A DNA stretch of 63,553 nt, taken from NCBI GenBank assembly GCA_964347035.1, contig CAYFXE010000018.1:1-63553 (forward strand), in the 5' to 3' direction. Below, one piece after another: positions 31,220 to 40,747 of the stretch (within the stretch, counting starts at the first letter, position 1; every line of letters starts with the position of its first letter). A program made the translations under genes and the position numbers. The notes under the pieces are model-generated. The model saw nothing but the letters and a program-made list of their open reading frames with translations, was not told where the DNA came from and did no database searches. Origin of the DNA: CAYFXE01 sp964347035. Lineage in GTDB: Bacteria; Acidobacteriota; Aminicenantia; Aminicenantales; Aminicenantaceae.

Positions 31220-32594
31220 ACTGCGTCTCGATCAACTAGCGGATAAGATGGAAGGAACCATTCTTCAGGGCTCCCCTGCTCTATCTTTTCGCCGATTCAA
31301 CATCGATTCTCGAAAGATAGAACCTGGAAACCTCTTTTTTGCCCTGAAAGCAGCCCGGGATGGGCATGACTTTGTCCCCCATGCCATCCAAAGAGGAGCC
31401 TCGGGGGCGGTCGTTTCTCACAAGATAGAACTCCCTGATAAGGAAATCGCCTTGATTCGGGTTAAGGACACTCTCGTAGCTCTCCAGAACCTGGCCCAAA
31501 AAGTCCTAGCTGAACACCGAGTAAAAGTGGTCGGTATTACGGGAAGCATCGGTAAGACAACAACCAAAGAGTTTTGCTCGGCGCTCCTTTCCTCCACACT
31601 CAATGTCCTTAAATCTGAGAGAAACTTTAACAACCTGATTGGTCTGCCACTCTCCATCCTTAAATTGAACAACTCTCATCAAGTGGCCGTTTTGGAGATG
31701 GCCATGAGCGCCCCGGGGGAGATACGAGCGTTGACCCGAGTAGCTCCACCTGATGTGGCTGTGATCACCAATATCAGACCCGTTCATCTCCAATTTTTTA
31801 AGAGTATCGAGGAAATAGGCCTCGCCAAGAAAGAAATCCTGGAGGGTATAAAACCAGAAGGCACGGCCGTGCTCAACGGTGATGATCCCCGGGTCAAAAA
31901 AATCGCTGACGGCTGGGATGGAGAAAGAATCTCTTTCGGCCTCTCTCCGGGATGTGATATCCGAGCCGAAAACATTCAAAAGCAAGGATACGAAGGAATG
32001 TCCTTAGAACTTATTTACGGAGAGGAAAGGAGAAAAATCGACTTTCCCTTCTTCTACGACAGCTTTTTGTACAACCTACTAGCAGCTGCAGCTACAGCCT
32101 ATTCCTTCTCCGTCCCTCTCGACAATGTGCTCGAAAAGACGAAAACTCTGAAGCCCATCTCAAGAAGAGGGGTCCTCATCGCTCTAAAGGAAAACATAAA
32201 ACTCATCGATGATTCTTACAATTCCAATCCTGATGCTTTGAGAGCTGCCTTAAAAAGCCTGGCCGAGCTCCCATCTAAGAGAAGGGTAGCTGTCTTGGGC
32301 GATATGCTCGAACTCGGGAAAAAAGAGAAACGATACCACCATCAGGCCGGAAAACAGGTGGTGGAATCTGGCTGGGATTTCCTGATTACTGTAGGACCGC
32401 TGGCCGTTCATATGGCTGAGGGAGCCAGATCAGCGGGGATGAGAAAAAATCGAATTCATTCTTTCCAGGATTCCGACGAAGCCGCCGGGGCCATCTGGTC
32501 GCTCATCCATGATGGGGATCTGATCCTGGTCAAAGGATCGCATGGGATTCACACCGAAAAAATCGTCGACAGACTGAAATCAAGAGGTCCATAG
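31212..32594 (+). CDS. murF: UDP-MurNAc-tripeptide:D-Ala-D-Ala ligase MurF
   Basis: Adds D-Ala-D-Ala to complete the pentapeptide. P-loop GITGSIGKTTTKEF, the N-terminal FRRFNIDSRKIEPGNLFFAL, the Mur central YNSNPDALRAALKSL, and GDMLELG. Starts with GTG, overlapping murE by eight bases. No ddl is in this cluster, so the D-Ala-D-Ala must come from a gene elsewhere. 460 residues. Confidence 0.96.
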   Translation: MVELRLDQLADKMEGTILQGSPALSFRRFNIDSRKIEPGNLFFALKAARDGHDFVPHAIQRGASGAVVSHKIELPDKEIALIRVKDTLVALQNLAQKVLAEHRVKVVGITGSIGKTTTKEFCSALLSSTLNVLKSERNFNNLIGLPLSILKLNNSHQVAVLEMAMSAPGEIRALTRVAPPDVAVITNIRPVHLQFFKSIEEIGLAKKEILEGIKPEGTAVLNGDDPRVKKIADGWDGERISFGLSPGCDIRAENIQKQGYEGMSLELIYGEERRKIDFPFFYDSFLYNLLAAAATAYSFSVPLDNVLEKTKTLKPISRRGVLIALKENIKLIDDSYNSNPDALRAALKSLAELPSKRRVAVLGDMLELGKKEKRYHHQAGKQVVESGWDFLITVGPLAVHMAEGARSAGMRKNRIHSFQDSDEAAGAIWSLIHDGDLILVKGSHGIHTEKIVDRLKSRGP

Positions 32595-32595
32595 T

Positions 32596-33684
32596 ATGTT
32601 GTATCATCTTCTGGTGCCGCTGAAGGAATACTTTATTTTCTTCAACGTCTTCCGCTACATCACCGTCAGGACCGCCCTAGCCGGTATCACAGCTCTTCTC
32701 ATCAGCTTTGTCTTCGGTGCCTTGGTGATCAAACTCTTGAAAAAATACCAGATTGGGGAAGAAATAAGACCCGACGTTCCAGATACACATACGGGAAAAA
32801 GAGGTACGCCTTCGATGGGAGGTTTTCTTATCATCGGATCCACCCTGATCCCGACCCTTCTCTGGGGAGACCTGACCAACACCTATATTTGGTTGGCGAT
32901 GGGGACGATGATTTTCTTTGGTCTCCTTGGCTTTTGGGATGATTATCTTAAAATCATAAAGAAGAAAAATTCAGGCCTTATCATCCGCCGAAAATTCCTC
33001 CTCCAGATTATCCTCTCTGGACTCATCGCCCTAATCCTTGTCTTACTCGGTTTGAGAGGGGAGTTTGGCCTGTCACTGACTTTTCCCTTCTTCAAGAAAT
33101 GGGTTCCCTATCTGGGCTGGATGTATCTTCCTTGGATTATGTTCATCTTGGTCGGATCTTCTAACGCCGTGAACATCGCCGATGGTCTGGACGGACTGGC
33201 CATCGGCCTCACGTTCATCAGTGCCAGCGCCTTCACCGCTCTCTGCTACATAGCTGGGCATGCTCAGTGGTCAGAATACCTGAACATCGCCCGGGTTCCC
33301 CAAGCAGCCGAGATGACAATTTTCGTCGGCGCTATGGCAGGTGCCTGTTTGGGATTCCTCTGGTTCAACTGCCACCCAGCCGAAATCTTTATGGGGGATG
33401 TTGGAGCCCTTTCTTTGGGGGCCACGATCGGGACAGTGGCCATCCTGATCAAACAAGAATTCCTGCTTTTCATGGTGGCTGGGGTGTTCATCCTGGAAGC
33501 CCTGTCTGTGCTCATTCAGGTGGGTTATTTCAAGATGACGGGCGGGAAACGAGTATTCAAGATGGCTCCTCTCCACCATCATTTCGAGCTCAAGGGCTGG
33601 TCCGAACAAAAGATTGTAGTCCGCTTCTGGATCGCAGCTATTATCTTCGCCCTGTTCAGTCTCACCACTTTAAAGTTGAGGTAA
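32596..33684 (+). CDS. mraY: Phospho-MurNAc-pentapeptide transferase MraY
   Basis: Integral membrane enzyme that forms lipid I on undecaprenyl phosphate. Ten hydrophobic segments and all hallmark motifs: TGKRGTPSMGGFLI, GFWDDYLKIIKK (DDxxK), NAVNIADGLDGLA, EIFMGDVGALSLG and APLHHHFELKGW. 362 residues, one base after murF. Confidence 0.97.
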   Translation: MLYHLLVPLKEYFIFFNVFRYITVRTALAGITALLISFVFGALVIKLLKKYQIGEEIRPDVPDTHTGKRGTPSMGGFLIIGSTLIPTLLWGDLTNTYIWLAMGTMIFFGLLGFWDDYLKIIKKKNSGLIIRRKFLLQIILSGLIALILVLLGLRGEFGLSLTFPFFKKWVPYLGWMYLPWIMFILVGSSNAVNIADGLDGLAIGLTFISASAFTALCYIAGHAQWSEYLNIARVPQAAEMTIFVGAMAGACLGFLWFNCHPAEIFMGDVGALSLGATIGTVAILIKQEFLLFMVAGVFILEALSVLIQVGYFKMTGGKRVFKMAPLHHHFELKGWSEQKIVVRFWIAAIIFALFSLTTLKLR

Positions 33685-33685
33685 T

Positions 33686-35054
33686 ATGGATTTGAAAGGG
33701 AAAAAGATTCTCGTCGTTGGACTCGGAATAACCGGTGAAGCTGTCTGCCACTTCCTTCTTCCCCAGGGCGCTCAGATCAAAGTGAGCGAAAAGAAAACAA
33801 AAGATCTGTTAGCTCAGAAAATATCTTTCTGGAAAGACAAAGGCATAACCATAGAGGCGGGAAAGCACGAACTTCGTTCTTTCCTCGAGGCCGACCTGAT
33901 CGTCCCCAGCCCTGGAGTGCCTCTTCTCCCCGAGATCATAGAGGCTCAAGCCAGAGGTGTCAGAGTTCTTTCGGAGATCGAGCTTGCTTATCTTTTCTTA
34001 AAGGGCAAAATTGTGGGGATAACAGGTTCGAACGGAAAATCGACCACAGCCTCCCTTACTCATAAAATCCTCCTGGAAGGCGGGATGCCATCCTTTCTAG
34101 CAGGGAATATTGGAACGCCCCTAATAAGCTTTGTCAACAACAGCAAAAACCATGATGTCTACGTGACAGAAATTTCCAGCTTCCAGCTTCAATACGTCAA
34201 GCATTTCAAAGCCAATATTTCAGTCCTCCTTAACATATCTCCTGACCACCTGGATTGGCATCCCTCCTTCTCCCACTACTATNNNNNNNNNNAAAAAGAA
34301 AATCGTCTCCTCCCAGCAGGAAGACGATATGGCTATCCTCAATCGAGATGATCCCCTTGTGTGGGATTTGCATTCCCAGACAAGATCTCGAGTCTACTGG
34401 TTTAGCCGAAAAGACAGAGTCCGTCCCGGATGTTTTCTTGAAGATGACTGGTTTCACATCTCCAACGGAGAACAAAAGAAAGTGATGAACATCTCGGATG
34501 TCCCTCTGTTTGGGATTCACAACCAAGAGAATGTCATGGCAGCCGCCTTAGTCGGATATCTTTTCTTCCTCTCGCCAGATCGGATTCGCGAGTCGATCCG
34601 AAGTTTTGAAGGACTCGAACATCGCTTGGAAAAAGTGACAACAATAGATGGAGTGGAGTTCTTCAACGACTCAAAAGCCACGAATGTGGATGCCAGCACA
34701 AAGTCCCTCCAGAGTTTCACCCGGCCTATCATCCTGATTGCTGGGGGAAGGGACAAAGGCGGTGATTTTGAAAAGCTCAAAGAATCCGTCGCGCAGAGAG
34801 TCAAGAAGATAATCCTGATCGGAGAGACCAGGGAGAAACTCTCGGAAGCGCTTACTGGCACAGCTCCGATAAACAAGGCTCTTTCTTTAGAAGAAGCCGT
34901 GAATATGGGTTTTGCAGAAGCCGAGCCAGGCGATGTGGTTCTGCTGGCTCCAGCTTGCACGAGCTTTGACATGTTTCAAAATTTCGAAGAAAGGGGAAAA
35001 ATTTATAAAAACGCAGTCCTCAAACTGAAAAAGAAACAGGAAAACAGAAGCTAA
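33686..35054 (+). CDS. murD: UDP-MurNAc-L-alanine:D-glutamate ligase MurD (N run inside)
   Basis: Adds D-Glu to UDP-MurNAc-Ala. N-terminal VVGLGITGEAVCHFL, P-loop GITGSNGKSTTASLT, AGNIGTPLI, EISSFQLQ and NISPDHLDWHPSF are before the gap. After it come KKKIVSSQQEDDMAILNRDD, FNDSKATNVDA, LIAGGRDKGGDF and LLAPACTSFDMF. Ten N at 34283-34292 separate the two halves; the frame of the right half fits only if the missing length is a multiple of 3. I therefore annotate one gene. The part lost is probably a few residues around the usual HYxxAKKxI segment. Confidence 0.95.
34283..34292. other. Assembly gap (10 N) inside murD
   Basis: Exactly ten N between TAT (Tyr) and AAA (Lys). Both sides are codon-aligned, so true gap length should be divisible by 3. 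Comparison with MurD layout suggests only two to four residues are missing. Confidence 0.95.
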
Positions 35055-35055
35055 G

Positions 35056-36168
35056 ATGGAGATCTTCAAGCCATACGGATTCGATAAAATCTTCTTCGTC
35101 ACCACTTTGGCCCTCATCGCCATCGGGTTGATCATGGTTTTCAGCTCTTCGGGTATTCTGGCCAGTGAAAAGTATGATCAGCCGTTCTATTTCCTCATCC
35201 ATCAAATCATAGGAGCGGCCTTGGGTCTCATCATGATTCTTCTTATTATCAGTATCAGAAAACCGTTCTACCAAAATCCACTGTTCATCTACGGGCTCCT
35301 CCTCTTCTCGCTATTGCTCCTAGCTCTCTGTCTGTTCATGCCAGCCGTCGGCAACACCAACCGTTGGATTCAGTTCTCCGGACTGAGGTTCCAGCCCTCT
35401 GAGCTGGCTAAGATCAGTCTGATTCTCTTCTTGAGTTTTTATCTCGACCGGAAAAAAGATAAATTGGCTGACTTCCGAATCCTGATTTTTCCGTTGAGCC
35501 TCCTGTTTATGTTTCTGCTGTTGATCATCAAAGAACCAGATTATGGGACCGCTTTTCTGATCATGGCAATATGTTCCATCCTCCTTTTCATCGGCCGAGT
35601 GAAGCTGAAACACTTTCTTATTCTAGGCGCCATATCCTCCGCGCTTTTCGCCTTTTATCTCTTCCAGGCCGACTACAGGATGACGAGGATCCTGGCTTTT
35701 CTTTCTCCGGCAAAGGATCCCCAAGGCTCGGGATTCCAGATTATTCAATCCAAATTGGCTGTCGGCTCTGGTGGTCTCTTCGGCGTCAGTATCGGAGAAA
35801 GCATTCAGAAACTTTATTTCCTCCCTTGTGCCCATACAGATTACATCTATGCCATCGTGGGTGAGGAGTTTGGCTTGATCGGAACTGTAGCCATCCTCTT
35901 CCTCTTTTTGGTCTTATTCTGGAGAGGACTGATTATTTCCTTCAATGCGCCGAGTCTATTTAGTCAACTTGTTGCAGCCGGACTGACCCTAGCCATTTTC
36001 TTCCAAGCGATGCTTAACATCAGTGTCGTTTTAGGTCTAGGCCCCCCGACTGGTGTACCTCTTCCCTTGATCAGTTTCGGCAGATCCTGTTTGATTTGCA
36101 CTCTGTTCAGCATCGGGATTTTGCTCCACATCTCCCAGAGAAAAGGACATATCAAAAGAAAAAAATGA
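35056..36168 (+). CDS. ftsW: Septal peptidoglycan polymerase FtsW (SEDS family)
   Basis: Polytopic glycosyltransferase that polymerises lipid II at the septum together with FtsI. About ten helices and the SEDS motifs NTNRWIQFSGLRFQPSELAK, KEPDYGTAFLI, GSGGLFGVSIGESIQKLYFL, HTDYIYAIVGEEFGLIG and PTGVPLPLISFGRS. 370 residues. Position between murD and murG supports FtsW over RodA. Its stop overlaps murG. Confidence 0.95.
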   Translation: MEIFKPYGFDKIFFVTTLALIAIGLIMVFSSSGILASEKYDQPFYFLIHQIIGAALGLIMILLIISIRKPFYQNPLFIYGLLLFSLLLLALCLFMPAVGNTNRWIQFSGLRFQPSELAKISLILFLSFYLDRKKDKLADFRILIFPLSLLFMFLLLIIKEPDYGTAFLIMAICSILLFIGRVKLKHFLILGAISSALFAFYLFQADYRMTRILAFLSPAKDPQGSGFQIIQSKLAVGSGGLFGVSIGESIQKLYFLPCAHTDYIYAIVGEEFGLIGTVAILFLFLVLFWRGLIISFNAPSLFSQLVAAGLTLAIFFQAMLNISVVLGLGPPTGVPLPLISFGRSCLICTLFSIGILLHISQRKGHIKRKK

Positions 36169-37259
36169 GCGAAAAACGAATCATCATTAGTGGGGGAGGC
36201 ACAGCCGGTCATATCTACCCAGCCTTGGTGGTCGGCCAGAAACTCAAGGAAAAAGATCCTGATCTAAGGCTGATTTACGTGGGGGGACGGCGTGCTTTAG
36301 AAAAGACAATCATGAGACACCATAAAGCGGAGTTCATCTCCCTGAATATAGAGGGTTTGAAAGGCAAGGGATTGAAAATCATTAAATCTCTTCTTCTCCT
36401 TCCTTTCTCTTTCCTAAAATCCCTATTTATCCTCCTCCGCTTACGACCGCAGCTGGTGGTTGGTGTGGGAGGGTATAGCTCCGGCCCGATTGTTCTCCTC
36501 GCTTCGTGGCTGAAAAGACCGACAATCATAATGGAGCAAAACCTGAAACCGGGATTCACGAACAGACTCCTTATCCCTTGGATTAGGAAAGCTGTTGTCG
36601 CCTTTGCCGGATCCCTTCCTTCCTTTAAAGGAAAGGGCATTTTTATCGGAAATCCGGTTAGAGAAGAGTTCTACTATCTGACGCCGAGAGAACAAAACTC
36701 AAAGTTAAACATCCTCGTCTTCGGAGGAAGCCAGGGCTCCCATTTCTTGAATCAGAGCCTTGTTGCTTCTCTGACGTTCTTGAGAAACAAGAAAGACCAC
36801 CTGAGAATCTTCCATCAAACCGGAAAACAGGACCTCGAATGGGTAAAAGAGAATTATGAGGAATACAGCTTCAAGGATGTGGTGGTCGAGCCTTATTTCT
36901 TTGACATGCCTCGATACTTCCAGAAATCTGACATCATTATCAGTCGGGCCGGGGCGACCACGATCGCCGAATTAATCGCCTCCCAGAAGGCTTCCATACT
37001 GATTCCCTTCTCCCAAGCCGCGGACAATCATCAAGTCCTGAATGCCCGAGAACTGAAAAAACTCAAGGCAGCCGAAGTCATCCTGGAGGAAGAGTTCAAG
37101 CCAGAAGACTTAGCTTCGAGAATTTTGGATTTTCTCTATAACCAGAAAAAAATTCAAGCCATGGAAAAAAATCTTGAGCTCCTCAGAACGGATAACGTGG
37201 CCGAGCGAATCGGTTCTCTCTGTTTTGAAATCATGGAACCCAAACAAAAGGAATTGTAA
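36165..37259 (+). CDS. murG: UDP-GlcNAc:lipid I N-acetylglucosaminyltransferase MurG
   Basis: Makes lipid II. GT-B fold (GT28): GGGTAGHIYPALVVGQKL, VGVGGYSSGPIVLLA, MEQNLKPGFTNRLL, GGSQGSHFLNQS, HQTGKQD, and ISRAGATTIAELIASQKASI. I start at ATG 36165 because it overlaps the ftsW stop (ATGA) and directly precedes the first strand; the open frame begins at 36096 inside ftsW. 364 residues. Confidence 0.97.
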   Translation: MSEKRIIISGGGTAGHIYPALVVGQKLKEKDPDLRLIYVGGRRALEKTIMRHHKAEFISLNIEGLKGKGLKIIKSLLLLPFSFLKSLFILLRLRPQLVVGVGGYSSGPIVLLASWLKRPTIIMEQNLKPGFTNRLLIPWIRKAVVAFAGSLPSFKGKGIFIGNPVREEFYYLTPREQNSKLNILVFGGSQGSHFLNQSLVASLTFLRNKKDHLRIFHQTGKQDLEWVKENYEEYSFKDVVVEPYFFDMPRYFQKSDIIISRAGATTIAELIASQKASILIPFSQAADNHQVLNARELKKLKAAEVILEEEFKPEDLASRILDFLYNQKKIQAMEKNLELLRTDNVAERIGSLCFEIMEPKQKEL

Positions 37260-38657
37260 ATGGCCCAACAAACTTACAAGAAGCTCGATAACATCCATAT
37301 GATCGGCATCGGTGGTACGGGAATGAGTGGCATCGCAGAAGTCCTCCTGAATTTAGGTTACAATGTCTCCGGGACAGATATAATTCCGAACGAAGCCACC
37401 AAGCGGCTAGATCGCCTCGGCGTTAAAATTTCTATCGGCCATGAGGCCGAGCGAGTGGAAGGGGCGGATGTGGTTGTTATCTCCACTGCGATCAGAGACG
37501 ATAACGTCGAAGTCCAAGAGGCCAGGCGTCGGAAAATTCCTGTGATTCCCAGAGCCGAGATGCTGGCTGAGTTGATGCGGATGAAATACGGCATCGCCGT
37601 GGCGGGGTCCCACGGCAAAACGTCCACCACTTCCATGATCGCTCAGGTCCTCGAATATGCCGGATACGACCCGACCGTCGTCGTCGGAGGACGTCTAAAA
37701 ACAGTCGGAGCGCACGGCAAGTTAGGAGAAGGAGACTGGATCGTGGCCGAGGCGGATGAGAGCGACCGCTCCTTTCTGTATCTTTCTCCTTTCATCGCGG
37801 TCCTGACCAACCTGGACGATGAACATCTAGATCATTACAAAACACTCGATGAGATTAAGAGCACATTTATCCATTTTGCCAATAAGGTTCCTTTTTACTG
37901 CCCCATTATTCTCTGTCTCGATGATCCCAATCTGCAAAGCCTAATCCCTTCCCTTGACCGGAGAATCATCACCTATGGTTTCTCTACTCAAACTGATGTC
38001 TTCGCCCAGAACCCGAAGTTCGATGCCTTCTCGAGTACTTCCACGGTGTTCTGGAAGGGCAAAAGGCTAGCCGAACTCAAACTGAACGTTCCAGGAAAAC
38101 ACAGTATTTACAACGCCATGGCTGCCATTTGTGTTGCGCTCGATCTTGATATTGCCCCCTCCACGATATTTAAGGGCCTTGAGCACTATGAGGGTATCGG
38201 CCGCCGCTTCGAATTGAAAGAAAAAATTAACAATATCATGATTATCGAAGACTATGCTCATCATCCCACGGAAATCAAAGCGACTCTCGAGGCCGCTAAG
38301 AAAGGCTGGGCCCGAAGAATCGTGGGCATTTTTCAACCCCATCGGTACACACGTCTTCACCTGTTGATGAAGAGTTTCGGCACAGCCTTTAACCAGGCCG
38401 ATATCCTGATCCTCACAGAAATCTACCCCGCCGGGGAAAAAGTCATACCAGGGGTTTCAGGAAAGGCTCTCTACGAGGAAATCCAGAATTTTGGCCACAA
38501 GAATGTCCTGTTCGAACCCGACATAGAGAATATTCCGGCTTCGCTCAAAAACATCATCCAACCCGGGGACTTGATCATCGTCATGGGGGCAGGCAGCATA
38601 TACCGCATCATACCTGACATCATAAAATCCCTCGGAGGAAAAAATAATGGCTGTTGA
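37260..38657 (+). CDS. murC: UDP-MurNAc:L-alanine ligase MurC
   Basis: First amino-acid ligase of the stem peptide. IHMIGIGGTGMSGIAEVLLN, VAGSHGKTSTTSMIAQVLEY (P-loop), EADESDRSF, NLDDEHLDHY, EDYAHHPTEIKATL and FQPHRYTR are all present. 465 residues, starting directly after the murG stop. In many genomes murB and ddl follow murC; here ftsQ follows at once, overlapping by 11 bases. Confidence 0.97.
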   Translation: MAQQTYKKLDNIHMIGIGGTGMSGIAEVLLNLGYNVSGTDIIPNEATKRLDRLGVKISIGHEAERVEGADVVVISTAIRDDNVEVQEARRRKIPVIPRAEMLAELMRMKYGIAVAGSHGKTSTTSMIAQVLEYAGYDPTVVVGGRLKTVGAHGKLGEGDWIVAEADESDRSFLYLSPFIAVLTNLDDEHLDHYKTLDEIKSTFIHFANKVPFYCPIILCLDDPNLQSLIPSLDRRIITYGFSTQTDVFAQNPKFDAFSSTSTVFWKGKRLAELKLNVPGKHSIYNAMAAICVALDLDIAPSTIFKGLEHYEGIGRRFELKEKINNIMIIEDYAHHPTEIKATLEAAKKGWARRIVGIFQPHRYTRLHLLMKSFGTAFNQADILILTEIYPAGEKVIPGVSGKALYEEIQNFGHKNVLFEPDIENIPASLKNIIQPGDLIIVMGAGSIYRIIPDIIKSLGGKNNGC

Positions 38658-39528
38658 CCTGGACCAAGCCCTCAGGATCAAAGGAGACCAGTTGCTTTCA
38701 CAATCCTTCCAGTTCAGACGGCACCGGGGAACAATCCATCCCAAAAAAATACAAAGAAAGTTAAAGGTTAAATTCATCCATATTCTCTTCTCTTTCCTCG
38801 TCATGTCAGGAATATTCCTCTTGATTCAACAGACATATCTCTTCTTGATCTCCTGGGATTATCTGAATGTCAAGGGCATCAAGATTGTTTGTCAGAATGC
38901 ATCTGTCGATAAAGACATCCAAGAATTCTTCGACGGAAAAAGACTCGGAAACATCCTTCTTCTCAACATCGATCATCTCCAAGAAATCCTGGAAGGCCAT
39001 AGGTGGGTGGCGGATGTCAGTGTAAGAAAATTGTTTCCCTCCTCCCTAAAGATCGAAGTTCAAGAAAGGTCACCTGTGGCAGTGTTGAAAAAAGAGAATT
39101 ATTATCTCATCGACAAAGAGGGAATCTTGCTCGAAAAAATTAATCCTCAACAAAAAGGCGAGTTTCCTCTACTCGTGGATTTAGACCTCTTTGTTAAAAA
39201 ATATGAAGAAAAACTCAGACTAGCTTGGAAATGTTTGGACAGTCTAACGCCTCTAGAGAGAAAGAAAATAGATGTTCTGGACCTTTCCGAATACGAGAAC
39301 GTCGTCGTCCGTCTTAAAGGATCGACCACCTACCTCAAACTCGGGGCAGACCGGTTTCCTGAAAAGCTGCAATCTCTTCAAGACTGGCGCCCTCAGCTGG
39401 AAGAGTTTGAACCACTCGAGTACGTCGATCTGCGTTTCCACGATCGACTCTACTTCAAAACCCGGCAGAATTCAGATGGATCTCCATTCCCAAGTCTGAG
39501 AAGGAGGCAATCAAATGCCAAAGAATAG
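38647..39528 (+). CDS. ftsQ: Cell division protein FtsQ (POTRA/DivIB family)
   Basis: Bitopic divisome protein. Cytoplasmic basic N-terminus, one helix (FIHILFSFLVMSGIFLLIQQ), a POTRA domain (YLNVKGIKIVCQNASV, then LLNIDHLQEILEGHRWVADV and FPSSLKIEVQERSPVAVLK), and the beta domain (EYENVVVRLKGS, then LEYVDLRFHDRLYF). 293 residues. Position between murC and ftsA is canonical; overlaps both. Confidence 0.93.
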   Translation: MAVDLDQALRIKGDQLLSQSFQFRRHRGTIHPKKIQRKLKVKFIHILFSFLVMSGIFLLIQQTYLFLISWDYLNVKGIKIVCQNASVDKDIQEFFDGKRLGNILLLNIDHLQEILEGHRWVADVSVRKLFPSSLKIEVQERSPVAVLKKENYYLIDKEGILLEKINPQQKGEFPLLVDLDLFVKKYEEKLRLAWKCLDSLTPLERKKIDVLDLSEYENVVVRLKGSTTYLKLGADRFPEKLQSLQDWRPQLEEFEPLEYVDLRFHDRLYFKTRQNSDGSPFPSLRRRQSNAKE

Positions 39529-40738
39529 TTATATCGTCGGCTTTGATATCGGAACCAAAAAAATAGCTGCCATCATCGGCGAGATCACAGAAGAGAAGAA
39601 AAAAGAAATCATCGGCATCGGGACAGCTGACTCCAAAGGATTGCGAAAGGGTGTTGTAGTCAACTTGGAGGGCACAGTCGAGGCCATCAAGAAAGCTCAA
39701 GAGGAAGCCGAACTTATGGCTGGCGTTGAAATCGACTCCGCCTTTATCGGCATTTCTGGCGCTCATATCAAGAGCTTCAACTCGAGAGGCGTTATCGCCG
39801 TTTCGGGAAAAAACAAAGAAATCACCCGAGAAGACATCAAACGTGTCATCGATCAATCCAAAGCCGTCTCCATCCCCCCGGATAGAGAAATCATCCATAT
39901 CATTCCACAGGAATTCGTGGTCGACGAACAGGACGGCATCAAAGATCCTCTCGGGATGAGCGGAATCAAACTCGAAGTCAACGTCCATATCGTTACTGGG
40001 GCCATCACCTCTGTCCAGAACTTAAGAACCTGTGTGGCCAGAGCCGGAGTTGAAATCGAACAATTGGTATTGAATCAGATTGCCACCAGCACCTCCACCT
40101 TGACTCATGATGAGATGGAACTCGGGGTAGGTCTGATCGATATCGGGGGGGGAACTACAGAAATCGCTATCTTCGAACGCGGAAGCCTTTGGTACACATC
40201 CATCATTCCCATCGGTGGGGATAACTTCACCAACGATATCGCCGTCGGGCTGCGCACACCCATTCCAGAGGCAGAAAAGATCAAGAAGAAATTCGGCTGC
40301 GCCTCTGCTCCGCTCGAGGATGAACAGGAGACCATCGAAGTGCCCTCTGTCGGCCGGGGCAAAAAACCGCGCATCCTCTCCCGCCAGATTTTGGCGGATA
40401 TCATTCATCCCAGAGCCGAGGAGATCTTCCGGCTGGTCGACAACGATATCAAAAGGATGGGGTACGAAAAATCATTGAATTCAGGAATCGTCCTGACAGG
40501 CGGAACAGCTTTGCTGGACGGCCTGGAAGAAATCGCTGAGGAAATTTTTGATCTGCCAGTGAGGAGAGGCGACCCCAGCGGCATAGGGGGACTGGTCGAC
40601 AGGGTCAGTACGCCCGACTATGCCACTGCGGTCGGTCTCATCCTTCATGGATACGATCGATGGAAGGAGAAAGGCATGTCAAAGGACAGGAAAAAAGGAT
40701 TTTGGGCTAAGTTTAAAGACTGGCTCAAAGAGGCATAG
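39515..40738 (+). CDS. ftsA: Cell division protein FtsA
   Basis: Actin-like ATPase that anchors FtsZ to the membrane. YIVGFDIGTKKIAAIIGEI (phosphate 1), the 1C domain with GISGAHIKSFNSRGVIAVSG, GVGLIDIGGGTTEIAIFERG (phosphate 2), GIVLTGGTALLDGLEEIAEE, and an amphipathic C-terminus (FWAKFKDWLKEA) fitting the membrane-targeting helix. 407 residues. Overlaps ftsQ by 14 bases. Confidence 0.96.
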   Translation: MPKNSYIVGFDIGTKKIAAIIGEITEEKKKEIIGIGTADSKGLRKGVVVNLEGTVEAIKKAQEEAELMAGVEIDSAFIGISGAHIKSFNSRGVIAVSGKNKEITREDIKRVIDQSKAVSIPPDREIIHIIPQEFVVDEQDGIKDPLGMSGIKLEVNVHIVTGAITSVQNLRTCVARAGVEIEQLVLNQIATSTSTLTHDEMELGVGLIDIGGGTTEIAIFERGSLWYTSIIPIGGDNFTNDIAVGLRTPIPEAEKIKKKFGCASAPLEDEQETIEVPSVGRGKKPRILSRQILADIIHPRAEEIFRLVDNDIKRMGYEKSLNSGIVLTGGTALLDGLEEIAEEIFDLPVRRGDPSGIGGLVDRVSTPDYATAVGLILHGYDRWKEKGMSKDRKKGFWAKFKDWLKEA

Positions 40739-40747
40739 GAGGAACAT